DNA of 64,000 nt from Argentina anserina. Lineage: Eukaryota > Streptophyta > Magnoliopsida > Rosales > Rosaceae. This document shows positions 43,240 through 55,930 of the stretch, piece after piece (position 1 is the stretch's first letter; each line of letters starts with the position of its first letter). Position numbers and translations under genes: made by a program. The notes beneath the pieces were generated by a model that was not told the DNA's origin, made no database searches, and worked only from the letters and a program-made list of their open reading frames with translations. The stretch spans positions 21,142,001-21,206,000 of the forward strand of contig NC_065876.1 of the NCBI RefSeq assembly GCF_933775445.1, in the 5' to 3' direction.

Positions 43240-45828
43240 ATGGCCGGAGTAGGAGTGTTCTGTCACCAGGTGATATTTCCACAAGGGTTTCGGATTGATG
43301 AGAAAATTCTCTCGGTTTTAGTTGTTTTCTTTCTGGTTCAATTATATGATATATGGAACAAACATGTGTTCGAAGGGTTGAAGTGTAGAGAATTTCTTGT
43401 TTGTATTTTGGTCGTTTGATTGATTTTTCGACTGACTTATTGGGTTGAATTTTTTCAGTGCCGCCAAAAGACCACTAGACGTGTGTTCTTATGCCGCAAC
43501 GTCATGAGGGAACGAGAATGCCAAGTCAAGGTCTGTGACCGTTGCCTCAAGAGGTCAGAATTTTAGAGACTCATTTTCTCAATTTATCAAAATTAATGAT
43601 AAAATTTGTATAGATAGAAATGGTGTCATTGATATTTCATGCTGATAATAGATATGAAAAGCCTGAGCTTGGGGGTGTGACGGAAGAGGCGGCTGCTTTA
43701 GATGATTGGAAGTGTCCGAAATGCTCAGGGATCTGCAACTGCAGCCAATGCAGGTATGACTTAAATGTGTTGTTGAGTTGTTCAGTCTTCTATACATGTA
43801 ATCATTCTGATTATGCCGATTTTTAGATTTGCTGATTAGACAGATATGTTAATTTCACAGGAAGCAAATGGGTTTAGAACCTCTTGGTCGAATTGTGCCT
43901 AACTTAGCAAAGCCTTCAGAGGAGGTTTGGCAATACATATGTTTAACTTGGAGTTGCAGCATATTGTTATTATTCATCTCGTTTTAAATTTTTTGTGTGC
44001 ATGCTAACTGTGAATTGTGACATAGAAGCCTGCGGAAGGGTCTGAGCCAAAGGCAGAGGAAGATGTGGCGGCAAAGGGAAAGCGGGAGGCCAAGGCTCCC
44101 AAGGAACCCCGCACAGTGAAGGCGAAGGGGGAAGTAGTTGTCCCTGAACTTCCTCTGCCTTTAGGGGTTCCTTTAACAACTGTTGCAGGCATTGAACTAC
44201 ATCCTCAGGATGTAGGACATGCCCTACAGTTCATAGAGTTCTGTGTGGCCTTTGAAGAGGTGATAATTTTCTATTTCTCTTCTGTTTTGAATGTTGCATA
44301 TATTTCATTTGTTGTGCTAATTGATTAACTTTATGTGTTTTATCTTTTGTGGTTTACTTTAGGTTTTTGGAGTCAGCAAAGCACAAGCTGAATCTCTTCT
44401 CAGAGATCTAATGCTTCAAAAATACTCCTCCATATTCCAATTCCAGGCCACACTCTTATCTGTACAGGAGGTGGAAATCCAACCCGAGTAAGACTTCGAT
44501 CTAGTAACTAAAATTCTACAAAACTTACTATACTCAATCATGTCTTAGCAGCTTTATGGTCAGACTTATTTACATAATATGTTTATAGACGCAGGCCTTT
44601 GAACGATTTGAACGAAAACTCCTGGTTCGAGTATCTGAGCTGCTACTTCTCTGAGTCTCAACTCCTTCTGAAGGAACTGCCCCCAGATTTCTTTAGTAAA
44701 GGAGTTGAGGGGTACAACTCTTTGGACTTCTCCCAGAAGCTGAGAGTCCTAAATTTCCTTTGTGATGAGGCTCTTGACACTAAGTAGGATAAGCATATTA
44801 GTCATAACTCTATATGTTTTCTGTTAAAGCATGTGCTGATAACATTGCAATGTCTCCTCCAGTGATCTGAGCAAGTTCATCAAAAGGAAAGGAGAAATAT
44901 TCACTCAAAGAAAGAGTGAAGCAAAACAAAAAGTTTCTGCTGCAAAGGCTAAGGTAATATCAATTTAATTAACCAAAACAAAATATTTCTCAGTGTACGT
45001 GTAGTTTTTGATTTTAACTCATTATTGGACACAGGAGATAAGTCTCAAGTAGGAGTTGAAAACTGAGGTGGCCAAGGCCACGACCATTGCTGCAAAAGAC
45101 AATGCTGCTTCAACTTCAGATCACGTAACTACAGTTTCGCGACTAAAGAGTGAAGTAGCTCAAGCTCATGAAGAGTTTCTTGAAGCCAAAGCCTTGCAAT
45201 CAAATTGTATGCACCCCTTCTAGCATCTTCAGCTTGTCCTTTTGTTAAGTATAATGAAATGTGTTTCTGGTATCTAATCATGAATGTTTGATTGTCACTC
45301 TGATAATTCTTCTTCACAGTGATACAACATGATTATGTACGAACAGAACCTTATCTGTTTGATGCAGATGGTCAAGTCTTCTGGAAATTGAAAGGCTATG
45401 ACGATGAAAATTATATGCTGCTTCAAGGTTTGTTTTGACCTTTGTCAATATGATGCTTGTAATGTTAAGTTTTAGTCTTGTGAGCATGGATACTAAAAGT
45501 TTTATATGGTGCAGATGTGGGAACTTTGGATGCATTTATATCTTCTGATGGAAATTGGTTCCTGTATGGAGCAGAACAGAAAGAAGCCGTTGAAAAGTTC
45601 TGCTCTTCTGTAAGGTATGCACATTTAGTTGTTATCTATGTGTTCTGCTAAGATTTCCTGGAAAAGTTGCGATAATTGTTTGCATACTTTTTCAGGAAAA
45701 GAAACCAGATGACTGAGACTTTGTCTCAAACACTTCCTTCAAGTTCTGGAAGCAAGGAAGAACAGAAGCTTGATAATGCAACTAATGAAAGCGAACAAGA
45801 AGACGTACCCAAAAGTAGTGCAGAATAG
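43240..45828 (+). CDS. CDCA7-type zinc-finger and DDT-domain protein (DDR4-like), twelve exons
   Basis: Exons: 43240-43269, 43459-43553, 43652-43753, 43861-43924, 44026-44259, 44363-44487, 44589-44783, 44863-44953, 45035-45206, 45320-45427, 45515-45614, 45696-45828. Phases agree. The N-terminus is a zf-4CXXC_R1 (CDCA7-like) zinc finger: FCHQCRQKTTRRVFLCRN, CDRCLKRYEKPELGG, then WKCPKCSGICNCSQCRKQMG. A basic linker follows, then a DDT-like domain (HALQFIEFCVAFEEVFGV, DFSQKLRVLNFLCDEALDT), a coiled-coil-rich part, and a C-terminal VFWKLKGYDDENYM module like that of ISWI-associated DDR proteins. CDCA7 fingers bind DNA and work with HELLS/DDM1-type remodelers; DDT proteins partner ISWI. With the standard exon-9 acceptor a TAG lies at 45050-45052; an acceptor at 45053 avoids it and gives 476 aa. 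Confidence 0.82.
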
Positions 45829-46005
45829 AATATCCAATATATTTACATAGGTTTAGAAGATACATAGCTGCAAGAGCGTCAACATGAACCTGTGTTAGAG
45901 ACCATGAAGGATATCATTAACCTACAGGTAGTCAATATAAGTTAAAGAACCACATCTTAGCAGACAGTAAAGTGTTGCTCTGGGGGACAACAGCGTGTTT
46001 AACTA
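45829..46005. other. 3' region of the CDCA7/DDT gene, facing the PMD gene
   Basis: Short tail-to-tail gap between the plus-strand gene ending at 45828 and the minus-strand mobile-domain gene ending near 46006. Confidence 0.5.
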
Positions 46006-48117
46006 CTTACGGCAGGGTTTTCCATCGCGGGGGCTACAAGTTGAAGGGTAGACAGAGGTGTAGAAGTTGGGTTCTCGCGAACCTACAAATCAGATAGGAA
46101 TCCGTCAGAGTGGTTCATGAATACAGCGCTAATTGAAACAAGTAGTGTGTTCTTTTCACCTCAATGGCTGCCTCTGGATTGCTGGTCTCAGTCATGGGCT
46201 CAGGGTTGACCTGGTCAGTAATCGCGAGCGGGGCAGATGTGCTTGAGCCAGTTGTTCTTCTTCTCTGAATCAGTTGAAGGTTATAAATAGTGTTAGAACG
46301 TTTAGCATCTTTTGAAGAAAATCAAATCAGGGCGAGGCCTTACAGGATTGAAGTCTATGGTGTCAGGATCATCATCGTCGTCACCAGGGCTAGAGCTTGT
46401 TCTTTCTCGTTTGCGGCCTTGGGAGGAGGAAGCACCAGCCGTGTTCTCGAAAACCTGCAACATGAACCAGTTAGTGGTTTTTCATCAGTGTTGAAACAAG
46501 AACTGTAAGAGTTCGAGGAGGCGTTAGGATCTTACCCTTGATGGAACGATTCTGACAGCATTTGGAATAGCCGCCCGTAGCAAGTCTTCGTCCCCAGGAA
46601 CCTCAGGATTCTCCTGCAGATACCTCATGAGCCCTGTCTGAAAGATGTTTTAGAAAATGACTCGCGAGCTTTGTTCCCATTGGCCAGAATTGATTCTCTC
46701 CCACCATTGAGGGTAGGCCTCGTCGACACGAAAGCAGCGAAGGATGCTCCCACTTGCTAGTACAGGAAGGGGAGTGATTTGCAATTGAGACGGGGGCTGG
46801 TGGCCTGGATTGGTGTCAGTGACGGGGACCATAGGCCGTCGCCACGAGGAAAACAAATTTAAACTCTCGATAGGGAGGAAGGGAACCATTTGGATCATCC
46901 CTAGCTGCCTCGCGAATAGATGGGGGCATAAAGTTCTACTCCGTTGCAAAGATGCCGGGGTAGATCCGCCATTGATACAGCTTGTTCAAACAAATATCGA
47001 CTCTCTCCATCATAGCGTCTGAGGGTCAAGAATCCACCTCGGATGGCGCTAGGATGAGTACGGTCTAGCAGCAGTTGTGTAGAGTCAAGAGCTGAGGCAT
47101 CTAGGGTATAAAAGTACTCAAAGCATGCTGCGTAGTAAAGGGAGAAGTTAGGCTCCAAACCAACAAATGCATCTCCCAATACTGCTGTTAGGCAGAAGTC
47201 CCTTGCGTTTTCATTTCGCAGTTGCACAAAGTAGACCTGAATCCAGAGGTCTAGAATCCACATAGGCCCTGATAGATTATGATAGTTGAGGGGTTCTAGG
47301 GAGAGTGCGCGCAGCATACGGTAGATTTCTGCCAGGACTATTTGTGCTAAACCCACAATGTGGCCATTGTACAGAAGGGTCGCGAGCTGCAGGTGGTGTC
47401 CAGTCATCTTCTTGGAATTAGAACAGAACAGGAACTTGGTTAACCAAAATTCCAAGAAGGCAATGCCAGCATTGGCAGTGGGGTTGCGATCAAAACTGGA
47501 GATCCAGGACCATACGATTGGTAGATACCAACGTCGCGAGTGGCGGTAACCGGACACTCAGCATCAAAATAATCCTGATCTCTATAGGGTCTGGTACCAA
47601 CTGGAAGACCTGTAATAGCATATATGTCTAGCAAAGATATACCCATTTGACCAAATTGAAAGTCGAAGGTATTACTTGCGGAATTCCAGAAACAGGCAGC
47701 ACTCATGATGGCACATCTGTTGCCTCCAACTCGAGCCAGTTTGAAAGAGAGGTCGATGCTTTCCAAGATTCCTGTCGCATGCCAAATGTCACGATCAAGC
47801 AAGCAACGACCCGCGTACCATAGCTGCATGGCTTCAGAAAATTTGGGCCATGCTCCGATAAGGGCATGGTGGTGGCTGTGCACTTGCCATCCTCTGAAGG
47901 TGGCTGGGGTGTTCCTGAAAGCAAGCGGAGGAGTTCGCAAACGATGGTGGTAGTCAGTGTCGACACGCTCCGGGAGGCCGGCAAAAGTGGGACCCAAGTA
48001 CACCGTGCTGTCGTCAATCACTCCAATAGTGGTGCGATTGGTGGGTTCGTTGTTTGGATAGTCGCGAAGAGATCTGACACCAGCCTGGGCATCGCGTTGG
48101 TTGGGTTTTGGGGCCAT
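46006..48117 (-). pseudogene. Plant mobile domain (PMD, aminotransferase-like) gene with frame breaks
   Basis: PMD proteins (MAIN/MAIL family and transposon-borne relatives) act in silencing and genome stability in Arabidopsis; many copies are transposon-associated. From ATG 48117: MAPKPNQRDAQAGVRSLRDY, LSFKLARVGGNRCAIMSAAC, FQFGQMGISLLDIYAITGLP (the PMD core). The frame shifts near 47491 (a run of four A on plus), continues as GIAFLEFWLTKFLFC and LAEIYRMLRALSLEPLNYHN, shifts again near 46930-46960 beside a C run, and continues as LCPHLFARQLGMIQMVPF. A TAA lies near 46650. Then come ENPEVPGDEDLLRAAIPNAV and spliced-looking disordered C-terminal exons (GRKRERTSSSPGDDDD). The two shifts are at or near homopolymers, so sequence error is possible; otherwise it is a pseudogene. 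Confidence 0.72.
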
Positions 48118-50980
48118 TGTTGTCAGAGAATGAGAAGTTAAAAAGAGGGCTTTCTGGATTTTCTAATGATAACGCAATCAAGTTGGATGGATGTGTTGGG
48201 CTCGTGAACGCGATTTATATAGGAACTGAAAGGATTTCTGAAATCGAAACTGATGGGTTCAGGGAAGAGTCGCGTTTGCTCGATTGGAACTGGTTTGAGT
48301 TTCTGAAACAGTAAGTGTTTCTCGCGTACTTCAGCTCGAAAGGTTGTAGTGGTTTGAGGAGAAGGCGCGCGTCAGTTGGTGACGGGGGAACTTAAAGCGT
48401 TTCAGATTATTTTTTTAAAAAAAGATAACCATTTGGGGTTTTCTTCTAGCCCTTTTCAATTTCGCGGGGTCTTCAATTTCAAGGCATGGGGGCAATGTTT
48501 GGGCCTAAAATAATACTCCATTATTATCTAGACTACTTAGGCTCGTGGACCGGATATTTGGGAAAAGTATATCACAAAGCAAGATTATCTGCCGTATTGG
48601 AATAGATTTAGGGGACTATCGCCGTATAGAATCTGAGTTGATTAAGGAAGGTGAATCTAAATCAACTAGGAGGTTCTGAGGGCTTGATTCGCAAGAAAGA
48701 ACAAGTTGTGTTCTCTATATAAAGGGGTTGAAGGTACAGAATAACACATGCAACGTCAAACAAACTATCGCGCAACCGCATAGTCAAAATCTCCCAACGG
48801 AGTAAAAGTCCGATTAACTTCGGCAACCAAGTCTCCCATCGGAGCGGAGCTACCCAGATGTACGCCTCGCGCTGCATGTAGCAACAAGTCCGATTAACTT
48901 CGGCAATTCGAGTCAAGTCCATCGAGTCGCTAGCCTAGCTTCTAGCAAACCCAAAGCCTGCACTAGTCAGCAAATTTCATTCGCGAGAGAGTCCTGCTAT
49001 TAACGACAAAGTATAAGCTTTGCTTTTCCCCAAGCGGTCAAAAGTAAGATCGGCCATTTACTTGAGGTGGAGTGAAAGGTACCTAGCAACTCCGGTTGTG
49101 TATAGGTCATTCGAACTTCAGCGGTTTATCAGCAACTGCGGAGCAATCGTCTGAGAGGAAGACAGTACGTGGAGCGCGATCATTGTTAAAAAAACAACAG
49201 TTGTACCTAACTCAAAGGTACTGGCACGCCAGCAACAACAGAGGACTAAGGGGCTGAACCATCCAGGGTTCGGCGCCGGGGCACGCTGATTGTTCTCTGA
49301 GGAGGATCCGTTTTCCCAGCTCGAACAGAAACCTCCCTTGGTGTTGGTGCTTTTGATGGCAGTTTGAGTGAGGGTGGTGCACTGGTGCTCGTGTTTAGAG
49401 GACTTTATGCATGTAGCTTCTGTTTCTTCACTAGTCGAAAACTCGAAACTGATGTTGAGGACTAGAGTGAATTGTGCATTGGCTGTGCAAGTTCGGCTTG
49501 CTCCAATCAGTTTTGATGGGGATTGCCCGCTGGTCATTCAAGTTCATATGCCTTGATTTGGTTGTATAATACTGTAGGAATACAAGTTGTATTCCTAGTC
49601 TTGGTGGTGTTAGAAGAGGTGGCAATAGAGAGAGTGCATCAGAGGAACCATTGTTCTTGATCGTCGTTTTGGGTTTGAAAATTGGAAAGGTTTAATCAGT
49701 TAATGTGGTGATGAGGAGATCCGTAAAGAGTTGCATTATTTGGACATTAAAACTGAAACAAAGATAATAATTAAAAAAAATTCTGGTGTTTTTATTCAAT
49801 ACTAGTGAGGTTAGGAACTCGGCAAATGCTTGGGGATTGTAAAGTAAGAACTCAAGTTGGTCGAATTGAATTTGGTTAATTTTTTACTAAGTGAATCTTA
49901 TGTCACTTAGGTTATTAACGGAGCAAGTGAGTGAGCCTCACTTGATGTTGTAGAAGCCGCAAAGCGGGAGATAAAAGTGAGTAAATCTCACAATATTGAT
50001 ATTACCCTTGGGTTATTGATATAATATAGTGATTTATGTATGTGTATTTAATGGTAATTGTAATATACATATATACATTACTATATTATATAATGCTATT
50101 GTTTCATTTTAATATATGTGGAATATAGTAATGTTATTTGTGGTACAATTGTATATGTTGGCGGATGGAAAGGGAAGAAAATGTACATTCTGGTAAATTG
50201 GGTTATTGAGTATGGTTTATTGTGCGGTGGATAGAACTGGAAGAGACGAAAATGTATATTCTGGTGGCAATGTTGTTTTATTATAAATTTATATTGTTTT
50301 GCCTAAGCGGTGTATAATGAAGTTTATGTTTGTTTTGCCTTATTGGTGACCAAAATGGCGTTAGGCAAGTGTTGGAGTCACACATTTTCCGGGTGTGAGG
50401 ATGATTAGCTAAAGCTCTAGTTTTTACTGTATAAGGGCGATGTGGGGGTCGCTGTAACCTCAGGAATAGATTTGTCTGAGTTGAACGGATATTATTTCCT
50501 TCTTGTTATTGTTGGTTCTAGTGTCCATAAGGGACATGAACCAAGGACTTTTGGTTTGTGTTTCGGTCATTGGAGTTGAGTTGTGTTGATGTTGATTATC
50601 TTGTGAAGTATTTATTATTTGGTTTACTCATACGGGCTAAAAAAAAAGCTTACCGGGTTTGTTGTTTACAATCCCGGTGCACCAATTATTAGTGTATGGA
50701 TTAGACCTATAGGTGAGGATCAGCAAACGTGAGTTGGAGGCTGAGTTTGGTAGCAGCTTGGTGTTGGACTGTTGCTAGCCTACTTTTTATTCTTTTGAGT
50801 GAGTTTACATTATCCATGTGTTTTTACAGTTGTGTAAATATTGAAAATGTAAATTCAGATTGTAAACTAAGTCGTATGTTTGAACTCAGTTATTGATACT
50901 TGGTTAGTTACTCAGAGTTAGTTTTGTAATAGGATTGTTTAATCCTTTTATACTCTTATTAACGCATTTGGCCCGATAGG
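48118..50980. other. Gene-poor region, LTR-like in part
   Basis: No coding gene recognised. At 48791-48906 there is a diverged direct repeat. The stretch 49860-50860 (short runs such as gcttaccgggtttgttgttt and atcccggtgcacc) has the look of a Ty3/gypsy LTR or leader, but no matching second LTR, primer site or pol domain is present in the window. Confidence 0.35.
48791..48906. repeat. Direct repeat with aagtccgattaacttcggca
   Basis: The 20-mer aagtccgattaacttcggca occurs at 48806 and 48886, eighty bases apart. Each copy is near a ctccca(a/t)cggag motif (48791 and 48833). Spacing differs between copies, so the units are rearranged. Confidence 0.8.
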
Positions 50981-50984
50981 GGTG

Positions 50985-51145
50985 GCACTTAAGACCGAAA
51001 AACCGAAAACCGAACAAAAAAAACTGGACCGAAACTAAAAAAACTGAACCGAACACAAGAAAAATTGAACCGAACCGAATTAATCGGTTTGGTTTCCGGT
51101 TTGGGCACATAAGAAACCGAACCGAACCGAAAAACCGAACGGTCA
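50985..51145. repeat. (accgaa)-rich low-complexity repeat
   Basis: Dense copies of accgaa/accgaac with an inverted ggtttggtttccggttt block in the middle. This degenerate composition is common in plant MITE ends and low-complexity repeats. Confidence 0.75.
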
Positions 51146-51182
51146 AATCCTGTCCAAAACGGACGAAATTTTTACGGGGTCC

Positions 51183-51384
51183 CTAAATATATATACAGAT
51201 CACATCTGCTGGTGTCGATTGATCATATTTTGAACTAGAGTTGGCGATCGCCTAAGTGTCAATTAATGTATCTTAACTTTTATATTAGGTTTAAAATAAA
51301 ACTATCGCATTATGAAGCGGCTATATGAAGGAAACTTCTCGGGATTAATCGACACCATCCGATATGATCGGTATATATATTTAG
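51183..51384. mobile_element. Foldback (MITE-like) inverted repeat, about 202 bp
   Basis: The left arm begins ctaaatatatatacagatca and continues with tctgctggtgtcgattgatc. The right arm inverted reads ctaaatatatataccgatca, then tcggatggtgtcgattaatc. The arms are about 43 bases and match well over nearly their full length; the loop is about 115 bases. No target duplication was identified with confidence. Confidence 0.6.
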
Positions 51385-51784
51385 TGATCTTATAAAAATT
51401 TCATCAAATTCGAATCTTGTTTGACCGTCAGAATTTTCGGTAAATCTTTCATAGAGGATTTTTGTTTTTTGGTTTTTGTTTTTTTCAAGAATCTAAATAG
51501 TTTCTCAGCTACCACGATAAGGGAATTTGAACTTAGGACCTAATAACCCATTTTCCAGGTATTTCAAGTAACTCTTGGCGCAAAATTGTTCCCAGCCATT
51601 GTCCATAACCTTGAGCACCAATATGTTATTAATAGAAGAAAAATATTTTAAAAGAAAGCATAGCAAAATCTACAACTATAACTTGATTCCTTTAATATCT
51701 TGGATTCAACAGAAATTTAACCACATTCAAAGTGGTAAATATCTCAGACAGGAGGCCAAAAATGAATAGCATCTGACATTACGA

Positions 51785-54700
51785 TTACAAATCGGGAGTT
51801 ACAAGTGCAGTTGTGTCTTTCAGAACCTTCCGTGTACTCCAATGTACAGCAGAAGCTGTTTCTGATGTCCCCATCTGTAAAAGTGATGGAACAACATCAG
51901 GTACTAAATTACTTGTTGCAACAAACATGATAATTAACGGTGGCAACAGCAACAAGTATTCTTGTAGCTGAGGATTTATTCAATCAATTAGTTTGGGTAC
52001 TACAGTTGTCACGGTAAGAAAATAAAACAAATATCTAGTCATGTTATCAAAGTAACAGCAAAAGAAAGCCGCCATACTGAACAGAGGTAAGCCCACTACT
52101 GAACAAGGTAGCACAGAAATGATAAGAACAAAGTTGCCCATCAGTGAAAGTGGTATCAGAAAGGGAGTACCACAATACAGCTGCTTAATCAATGTTAAAC
52201 TACCAGGCAACTGACAACTGGAAAGATAGAATTGTTATGGAAAATGGGAATTATAGCTTCTTTTTAGTACATGATTGTAAATTGCTAGAGAAAGCTTACC
52301 TTGGTCTCAATCAGATAATAATCTCGCCATAAGCTCAAATCTTGGTCATAAGTTTTAAGTGCAGATTCATATAATTTCCTGGCACGGACAAGGCTATCTT
52401 TATCACCAATGGATGCAAAGTTTGATTCCAATTCAATGCAGGCTTTATATAAAGCAAGCCCAGGGTGTGGTAAAGCAATGAAGCTGCAATTGAAACATAT
52501 CACAAGCTCAGGGACTTCTCAATGAAGACTGCATAAGCTAATAATTACAAACCATGCACCAGACAATTCTGGTTGAACTATAATTTAATCTTCTAATGTA
52601 TCCCTGCAATTAAGATTCAAGCTGATAATGAAATGACCTACCGTTTATACATCTCTCTAGCATGTGGAAGTCCATCCTTTTGAAGAACAAAATTCACAAT
52701 AGCAGCAGAGAGGGAAAACCCTTGTTCACTGCCGCCGTCTTTTGTCAATGATTTAACAGAAATCTCCACCAACTTGTCAAAATAATGTTTATGATTTGCG
52801 AAGAATTTAAGGGCCTGCAATATCAAAAGAATTGTTATGCTTTCCCCAACAAATGTTATTTAAGCACAAGCTATAATCAGAGAACAGGAGAGAGGGAAAA
52901 GTCGAAAGGTATAGAGACCATACAATTAACCACAGGCTCTCAGCTTCTGATATGGACACTCTTGTCAAAACATCTTTGAGAAGTTGAAAGATGGATAGTA
53001 GCTCAGCTTTACTTGGAGACAGGGAATCCCTTGTAAGGTGTCTAATTGCGGTGGAGATTCTTACTTGCCATAACTTCATTGAATTTGGAAATACTCCACA
53101 ACAAAGATCTTCTGCCAGTTTCTGGGCCTCCTCCAGTCTTCCAAGTTGCAAAAGAAATGCAATATGCTCACAAGCAAGGTCTTCATCAATATACCCCATT
53201 GTTTTAACCTTTTCATAAGCCCTCAAAAGAAGAGGAATATAGCTGTCAGATGGTGTAGATAGCCCAGAAGGCTTGTTCTCTAGTTTTAGTAGAGTGACAA
53301 CACCATTCAAAAATTTCGCATAGTGGTTGAGCATTATGGCCGTAGGTAAAACTTCTATAGCCTCCTCATAAACCTATACAAGAATAGTTTATGAAACATT
53401 CAAGGCACATAATTCAAATACGATCAGAAAATGCATGTTTATGTCAGAGACATGCCAGCATAGATACAGCTTCATTAGTCAGTGAACACAAAATTAAAGA
53501 AGTTTCTAATTTAGAATGCACTTTAAATGCATCTATACCTGAACTGCCTTTTCTATTTGAGAAAGTGCAACTTCTTCACCGATATCTTCCCTACTTGCAG
53601 GATCATATTCGAGTCTTGCAAGCCAATCCCAGTACTCTGGGTCTGTTGAGAAGTCTCTTTTCATACCACTTAGTATTTCCCTAAGTATTGCTTCTGAATT
53701 GACCAAGTCAGTAGCTTCCACAATCTCCAAAAAACATTTTCTCAAACTAAAACTAGAGGGAAGAGCTTCTAGTGCGCCAGCATATATGGTTCTTATTATG
53801 CTAAAACCTTGCTCTTGAAACTTGCTAATTTTCTTCATTTTCTTTTCATTTTCATCATCTGAACCTTCATTATTTTCTCCTCCATGATTCAGAGACATGA
53901 ACAAGTCTTTGTTTTCATCTATCCACTGTTTCTTCTCCGAACTTATCTGATCACGGGTAAAAGTGCCCTCATCCTCTCCGAGCGCAACCTTCCGAGCCTT
54001 CAATTTATTGAGGAATGTGAGTTCCATTCGAAGATACTCAATCCAGAGGTCTTCTGAAGTTGTGCAAACTCGTAACCCATTCTGCATGATAGCACGGGCA
54101 GCTTCAACATTCAAGTTATGGTCAAATTCCCAAGCTGCAGCATAAATCCAGACACCAGGGACCTTCGGGTGAAATTTGATTACATCAGCCAGGACCTGCA
54201 GAAAGACATTCATCCTTCAGCAACTTCAAACTTTCCAAAAGTAACTAATGCAACAGGTAAAAGCCATATTTATAGCACAGTTAACATGTATTTGATCATA
54301 GAGTGTAATAGAAGAGTGTAATTTGCACCAAAGGCAATTCACTTGTTCTTACAATGCAGTAATGAAGTCTCTAATTTAATTAACAGCATAGATAACAAAC
54401 AGGAACCATTCTAGGGGCGTGAGTATTACCTTCTTCATCCTACCATTCCTTTGTTGTCGACAGAACTCAAGGTACCGAAACCAGAGCTGAATATCTCCCT
54501 TAAACCTCATGACTGCAAGCCTATAAATATCAAAAATCCTCATGATTCCAGCAAAGTCTGAAACTGACTTCTTCATCTTCTTTGTGGTCTTGAGGCCCTC
54601 CTTTTGAAGCTCACGCATTGCTGATTTTTTCCTGAGCCGGCGGAGTGAGTCGAGCTGAGTCTCATAGTCAATATAGGCAAGGTAGTCCTGTTTGAGTGGG

Positions 54701-54843
54701 CTCGGACGTTTGAGCCGGTACTCAAACTTGGTACGCTTCTTGACAATCTCAGATATCTCTCTGCGAGTAAAAATTCCACGTTGCTCAAGGTCGTTGAGCT
54801 CATTGGTCATACGCTCAAGCCGATACTGTACTACGTCAGCCAT
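51785..54843 (-). CDS. UTP6: UTP6, SSU-processome protein, 655 aa, six coding exons
   Basis: U3 snoRNA-associated protein 6, a subunit of the UTP-B complex of the small-subunit processome, acting in 18S rRNA processing in the nucleolus. Exons on the minus strand: 54843-54430, 54195-53539, 53373-52924, 52814-52642, 52483-52300, 51874-51785. All junctions are GT-AG, phases fit, and 1968 nt has no internal stop. The N-terminal UTP6 domain is MADVVQYRLERMTNELNDLE, then REISEIVKKRTKFEYRLKRP. The rest is built of HAT (half-a-TPR) helices, such as WFRYLEFCRQQ, VWIYAAAWEFDHN, WIEYLRMELTFLNKL, YWDWLARLEYDP and LWRDYYLIETK. An acidic spacer interrupts the repeats (GGENNEGSDDENE). Length is normal for the family. 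The start is the first ATG after a 5'-UTR intron. Looks functional. Confidence 0.94.
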
Positions 54844-55930
54844 TCTTTATTATGATGTAATGAACACCAGACCAAATTGAGGATAAGGTTCCAAATGCAA
54901 TCTGAACAACAACAAAAATTAATTCTGCCACAATAACCTATGAACATCACTTAGAAAACATACGCATGTATATAGGAACACCAGCCAGTAAAACCATAAA
55001 TCATCACCCACAACCCATACAGCCATACCAGATCATGACCCATACACCCATCCTGTTAGCAAACATAAACTTGTGCTTTTCTCATGTCTACAAGAATAAA
55101 CCTCATTGGCTCACGAAACTCAACGAATTTTCACTTGTACAGTTGTATCCCTCACAATAATCTAGGAAATAATATGGTCTATGCATCTCAACTATGAGAG
55201 CATGATAAATAAATGACTATTACAAAGAGAACGGCCAGTAACAAATCCATCGCAGGTTTTAACAATCGAGAAGTAATAATACTTGGTACTACTCAACATT
55301 GCAAAGAAACACATCCGCACCATGTCAAAGCCAAATAACAAAAACTTGAAAACCCAAGAAATAGATGTTAAAACCCACAACAGGAAACAGGAATCGAAAC
55401 TCAACGGGCTTTCACCTCAAAGTAAACTAGTCTTGGTGAACTCAATGGTAGCCAATAGCCTAGTACGAGCTTCAAGAAACATAACAACACTTCCACTAAA
55501 GTAAAACAAATTCAACTTGCTGATAGCCCTGTTCCAGTTTTCTCCTCAAAACAAACCCCAAAATAAAAATATCAATAATCTAGAAATTTGAAGCTATAGA
55601 GCATTGGGTTACCCAGAACCAAAACCCAATTAAGAATCAATCAAAACAATAGAATGAGTTCAAAAGCGGAGATTTTTGGTTCAAATGGTAACATCTAGCT
55701 ACAAAGCTTGGCTCAAGCAGAGAACTTACACTACGAAATTGGCAGAATGAAGCTGAAAAGAGAGAGGTAGAGAGAAAAGTTGAATATAGAACTCACCTGA
55801 GATGAAGAACGAGAGAGGTGGGAGCGTCCGGGAAAGCTGGAGGGGGGAAGAGGAAGGGTGAGGCGTCGGCGGCGAAGAGTGAGGCGCGGGGCCGGCGACG
55901 GAGTGAGAGGGAGAGAGATGCGAAGGTTTA
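54844..55930 (-). other. 5' UTR of UTP6 with an 895-bp intron
   Basis: On the minus strand a CT-rich non-coding first exon ends cttcatctcag|gtgagttc at 55797. The acceptor (ttgttgttgttcag) is at 54902, about 58 bases before the ATG. Leader introns are common in constitutively expressed plant genes. Confidence 0.65.

Noticed and set aside
47440..48141. Plus-strand open frames over the mobile-domain gene
   Set aside because: Antisense shadows of the PMD core, which is clearly recognisable on the minus strand.
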